From: Lachnospiraceae bacterium
GTDB taxonomy: Bacteria; Bacillota; Clostridia; Lachnospirales; Lachnospiraceae
Direction of reading: 5' to 3'
DNA length: 64,000 bases
Assembly: GCA_024403455.1 (NCBI GenBank)
Contig: JAKSRR010000016.1
Location: 1-64,000 of the forward strand
Shown here: piece by piece, positions 61,109-64,000 of the stretch
Numbering within the stretch: position 1 is the stretch's first letter
Layout of the letters: each line of letters begins with the position of its first letter
Position numbers and translations under genes: made by a program
The notes under the pieces: model-generated
The model's input: the letters and a program-made list of their open reading frames with translations, nothing else
Told to the model about the DNA's origin: nothing
Database searches by the model: none

Positions 61109-62380
61109 CTATGCTTCGTCGATTGCCTTACCGATATCATTTCTCTTGTACTTATTCTCAAAAGAAATCCACTCGGTTGCTTCGTAAGCTTTCTTTCTTG
61201 CTTCCTTTAGGTCCGCACCTTTTGCCGTAACACCAAGGACACGTCCGCCATTTGTATAGAAGATACCATCCTCTTTCTTGGTTCCTGCATGGAAGCAGAA
61301 ATAATCATCCTTATCATCAAATGCTTCTAATCCGCTGATGGCTTTTCCTTTCTCATAGTGTTCAGGATATCCATCGCTTGCAAGAATGACACATACTGCA
61401 GCATTGTCCTCAAACTGTAAATCTACCTGATCCAGGGTTCCATCTACACAGGCCTGCATTACTTCTATTATATCATTTTTCATACGTGGAAGTACAACCT
61501 GTGCTTCCGGATCACCAAATCTGGCATTGTACTCTAATACCTTAGGACCATCCGGTGTCAGCATCAAACCAAAGAAGATAATTCCCTTAAAGGTTCTCCC
61601 CTCTGCTGCCATAGCATCTACCGTCTTCTGATAAATGTTCGCCTTGCAGAATGCATCCACCTCTTCTGTATAGAAAGGACTTGGAGAAAAGGTTCCCATA
61701 CCACCAGTATTCAATCCCTGGTCTCCATCCTTCGCACGCTTATGATCCTGGGCAGAGGTCATGGTCTTAATAGTCTTACCATCACAGTAAGAAAGTACTG
61801 AAACTTCACGTCCGGTCATGAATTCTTCAATAACCATGTTATTGCCGGCACTACCGAACTTCTTATCTTCCATAATGGACTTTACACCTTCCAGTGCCTC
61901 TTCCTTGGTGTTGCAAATAAGTACACCCTTTCCAAGAGCAAGTCCATCTGCCTTTAATACAATAGGATACTTGGCTGTTTCTAAATATGCAGCTGCTTTC
62001 TTTGCATCATCAAAGTTCTCATACGCTGCCGTCGGAATGCCATACTTTTTCATAAGGTCTTTAGAAAAGGCCTTACTTCCTTCCAAGATTGCCGCATTCT
62101 TTCTCGGACCAAAGGTCTTGATTCCAGCCGCTTCTAGCACATCCACAAGACCGCCTACCAGAGGATCATCCATTCCGACAATAACAAAATCAATGCCCTC
62201 TTCCTTTGCGAAGTCTCTGATTTTTTCAAATTCCATGGCACCAATGGGAACACAGGTTGCAATCTCACCAATACCTGCATTTCCAGGAGCGCAGTAAATC
62301 TTCTCAACCTGGCTACTCTTTTTTACGCTCATGGCAATCGCATGTTCTCTGCCACCACTACCTACGATTAATACCTTCAC
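61109..62380 (-). CDS. purD: Phosphoribosylamine-glycine ligase
   Basis: A 423-residue ATP-grasp enzyme that joins phosphoribosylamine to glycine, second step of purine synthesis. Signatures are VLIVGSGGREHAIAM, GPRKNAAILEGSKAFSKDLM, DGLALGKGVLICNT and EFMTGREVSVLSYCDG, with VLEYNARFGDPEAQVVLPRM as the magnesium site. The start is GTG 62380 with GGAGG 8 bp upstream. It follows purN by 18 bp in the operon purM-purN-purD. Confidence 0.97.
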   Translation of the reverse strand: MKVLIVGSGGREHAIAMSVKKSSQVEKIYCAPGNAGIGEIATCVPIGAMEFEKIRDFAKEEGIDFVIVGMDDPLVGGLVDVLEAAGIKTFGPRKNAAILEGSKAFSKDLMKKYGIPTAAYENFDDAKKAAAYLETAKYPIVLKADGLALGKGVLICNTKEEALEGVKSIMEDKKFGSAGNNMVIEEFMTGREVSVLSYCDGKTIKTMTSAQDHKRAKDGDQGLNTGGMGTFSPSPFYTEEVDAFCKANIYQKTVDAMAAEGRTFKGIIFFGLMLTPDGPKVLEYNARFGDPEAQVVLPRMKNDIIEVMQACVDGTLDQVDLQFEDNAAVCVILASDGYPEHYEKGKAISGLEAFDDKDDYFCFHAGTKKEDGIFYTNGGRVLGVTAKGADLKEARKKAYEATEWISFENKYKRNDIGKAIDEA

Positions 62381-62398
62381 GAAACGCCTCCGCTCACT

Positions 62399-62992
62399 TT
62401 ATATTTCATTATTGGCAATCATATCAATTGCCTTTGGAAGAAGAACCCACTCTGCCTCTTCCATAATTCTCTGCTGTAAATCTTTTGGGGTATCCCCTGC
62501 TTTCACTTCCACAGCCTTCTGAAGAATAATCGGTCCTGTGTCAGTGCCTTCATCCACATAATGTACCGTTGCTCCAGATACCTTTACACCGCGAGCCAAC
62601 GCTGCCTCATGAACCTTTAATCCGTAGTAACCAGTACCACAGAAAGAGGGAATGAGAGATGGATGAATATTAATTATCTTTCCGGCATACTTCTGAATCA
62701 TCTTGGGCGGAATAACAACCAAAAATCCTGCCAAAACAATCAAGTCAGGCTGTGCTGCATCTACCGCATCCAGTAGCGCTTCATTAAATGCGTCTCTGTC
62801 TGCATACTCTTTGGGAGATACACACACACCTTCAACACCAGCATTCTTTGCTCGTTCCAAAGCATATACACCAGGATTATTACTAATGACACGAACTACT
62901 TCGGCATTGCGAATCGTGCCATCTGCTACTCTATCTAATATTGCCTGTAAATTGGTGCCGCCACCGGACACACATACAAGAACTCTTAGCAT
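62399..62992 (-). CDS. purN: Phosphoribosylglycinamide formyltransferase
   Basis: A 197-residue PurN that transfers a formyl group from 10-formyl-THF to GAR, third step of purine synthesis. It has [59 protein letters not shown] and [18 protein letters not shown], containing the catalytic Asn/His/Asp residues. ATG 62992 overlaps the purM stop by 7 bp. Confidence 0.97.
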   Translation of the reverse strand: MLRVLVCVSGGGTNLQAILDRVADGTIRNAEVVRVISNNPGVYALERAKNAGVEGVCVSPKEYADRDAFNEALLDAVDAAQPDLIVLAGFLVVIPPKMIQKYAGKIINIHPSLIPSFCGTGYYGLKVHEAALARGVKVSGATVHYVDEGTDTGPIILQKAVEVKAGDTPKDLQQRIMEEAEWVLLPKAIDMIANNEI

Positions 62993-64000
62993 AAGGTTAC
63001 ACCCTTCTCGCCAGCAACAACTTCACCAACAATAAATGCCTTCTCACCAGCAGCTTCAATAGCCTTAACAGTCTTATCTGCATCAGCGCTATCTACTGCA
63101 AGAACCATACCAAGTCCCATATTATAGGTGTTATACATCATCTGATCTTCAATAGATCCCGTCTTCTGCAGAAGCTTAAAGATAGGAGGTACTTCATAGC
63201 TATTTAGGAGCACCTTCGCATTAACGCCTTCCGGAAGCATTCTAGGAATATTCTCATAGAAACCACCGCCAGTAATATGGCTACATCCTTTGATGGTTAC
63301 GCCTGCATCCTGCACACTCTTCATAGCCTTTACGTAAATCTTAGTAGGTGCAATAAGCGCATCTCCAAGAGTCATTCCAAGTTCATCACAATATCTGGAA
63401 AGTGCAACCTCAGTCATGGGGAATACCTTACGTACCAAAGAGAAACCATTGCTATGAACACCGGAAGATGCAATACCAATCAAGGTATCTCCAGCAGCAA
63501 TTGTCTTTCCTGTAATCATTTTCTTTTCATCTACAAGGCCAACCGCAAAACCAGCAAGGTCATATTCATCAAGAGGCATAAGACCTGGGTGCTCTGCCGT
63601 CTCACCACCAATCAAAGCGCAACCAGCCTGCTTACATCCTTCTGCAACACCACTAACGATAGTTGCAATCTTTTCAGGATAGTTCTTTCCACAAGCAATA
63701 TAGTCCAAGAAGAACAGCGGCTCACCACCTGCACAAGCAACATCGTTTACACACATCGCTACGCAGTCAATACCGATGGTATCGTGCTTATCCATTAAGA
63801 AAGCAAGCTTAACTTTGGTACCACAACCATCTGTACCTGATAAAAGAATGGGCTTTTCCATATCTTTAATCTTGCTCAAATCAAAGGCACCTGAGAAACC
63901 ACCAAGACCTCCCAGAACTTCGGGACGGAAGGTTTCCTTTACATATTTTTTCATTAATTCAACGGACTGATATCCTGCTTCAATATCAACGCCAGCTTTC
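62986..64000 (-). CDS. purM: Phosphoribosylformylglycinamidine cyclo-ligase, 5' partial
   Basis: The protein continues past the window edge; visible part is 338 codons. The N-terminal stretch [20 protein letters not shown] precedes [20 protein letters not shown], so the internal ATG 63954 is not the start. Features are [48 protein letters not shown] and [17 protein letters not shown], typical of PurM, which makes AIR. It leads the purM-purN-purD run, with a 7-bp overlap to purN. The true start lies beyond 64000. Confidence 0.95.
   Translation of the reverse strand, partial: KAGVDIEAGYQSVELMKKYVKETFRPEVLGGLGGFSGAFDLSKIKDMEKPILLSGTDGCGTKVKLAFLMDKHDTIGIDCVAMCVNDVACAGGEPLFFLDYIACGKNYPEKIATIVSGVAEGCKQAGCALIGGETAEHPGLMPLDEYDLAGFAVGLVDEKKMITGKTIAAGDTLIGIASSGVHSNGFSLVRKVFPMTEVALSRYCDELGMTLGDALIAPTKIYVKAMKSVQDAGVTIKGCSHITGGGFYENIPRMLPEGVNAKVLLNSYEVPPIFKLLQKTGSIEDQMMYNTYNMGLGMVLAVDSADADKTVKAIEAAGEKAFIVGEVVAGEKGVTLC

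Noticed and set aside
63954-64000. purM start at ATG 63954
   Set aside because: The upstream frame reads [15 protein letters not shown], a typical PurM N-terminus, so the gene runs past the window end.

Overview
The window looks like the chromosome of a low-GC Gram-positive anaerobe of class Clostridia, most likely family Lachnospiraceae. That rests on strong AGGAGG-type ribosome binding sites, ClpC, a clostripain-type peptidase, lipoproteins, zinc-ribbon/TPR and DUF6273 membrane proteins, Rpn-type nuclease genes and a purM-purN-purD run. No rRNA, tRNA or CRISPR array was seen. Most genes lie on the minus strand. The species call is inference.

Layout. 1-1.5 kb: three minus-strand cytoplasmic proteins, one FliD-like. 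1.9-3.1 kb: a ribbon-helix-helix protein and a LytTR response regulator flanked by identical repeats. 3.1-8.5 kb: an ADP-ribose island (HD hydrolase, two macrodomain proteins, one ADP-ribosylglycohydrolase) bracketed by two Rpn nucleases. 8.7-16.2 kb: a probable defence operon (DUF6361, PLD, SF2 helicase and a broken fourth gene) behind a leader peptide and terminator. 16.5-20.5 kb: small genes, aat, a NERD nuclease and an Orc1/Cdc6-like ATPase with a 29-bp iteron array. 20.5-29 kb: sensing and repair genes (GGDEF protein, phosphoesterase, YdcF lipoprotein, MmcQ-MGMT fusion, thioredoxin with an FTR-like partner, G1P dehydrogenase, lipoprotein). 29-38.9 kb: clostripain, CbbX-like ATPase, two CobW-type GTPases, nagA, radA. 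39-44.4 kb: SEC-C protein, DUF6273 and LRR proteins, DUF2779 nuclease. 44.5-56.5 kb: accessory region with a sigma4-like/DnaB-like/ClpP operon, a divergent regulator, a second iteron-ATPase-nuclease module and a tandem AAA+ operon. 56.5-64 kb: core genes clpC, an SH3 protein and purDNM.

The most unusual signal is a module found twice. An ATPase with a C-terminal winged-helix-like region is preceded, almost at its start codon, by three pairs of 8-bp direct repeats with exactly the same geometry (8-2-8-11, period 29 bp) but different sequence. A nuclease-fold gene follows each ATPase (NERD at 18.6 kb, PD-(D/E)XK at 49-51.5 kb). Other points of interest are two similar multi-branched hairpin elements (23.5 and 39.0 kb), the leader attenuator before the defence operon, and single-base indels confined to two accessory nuclease/defence genes.
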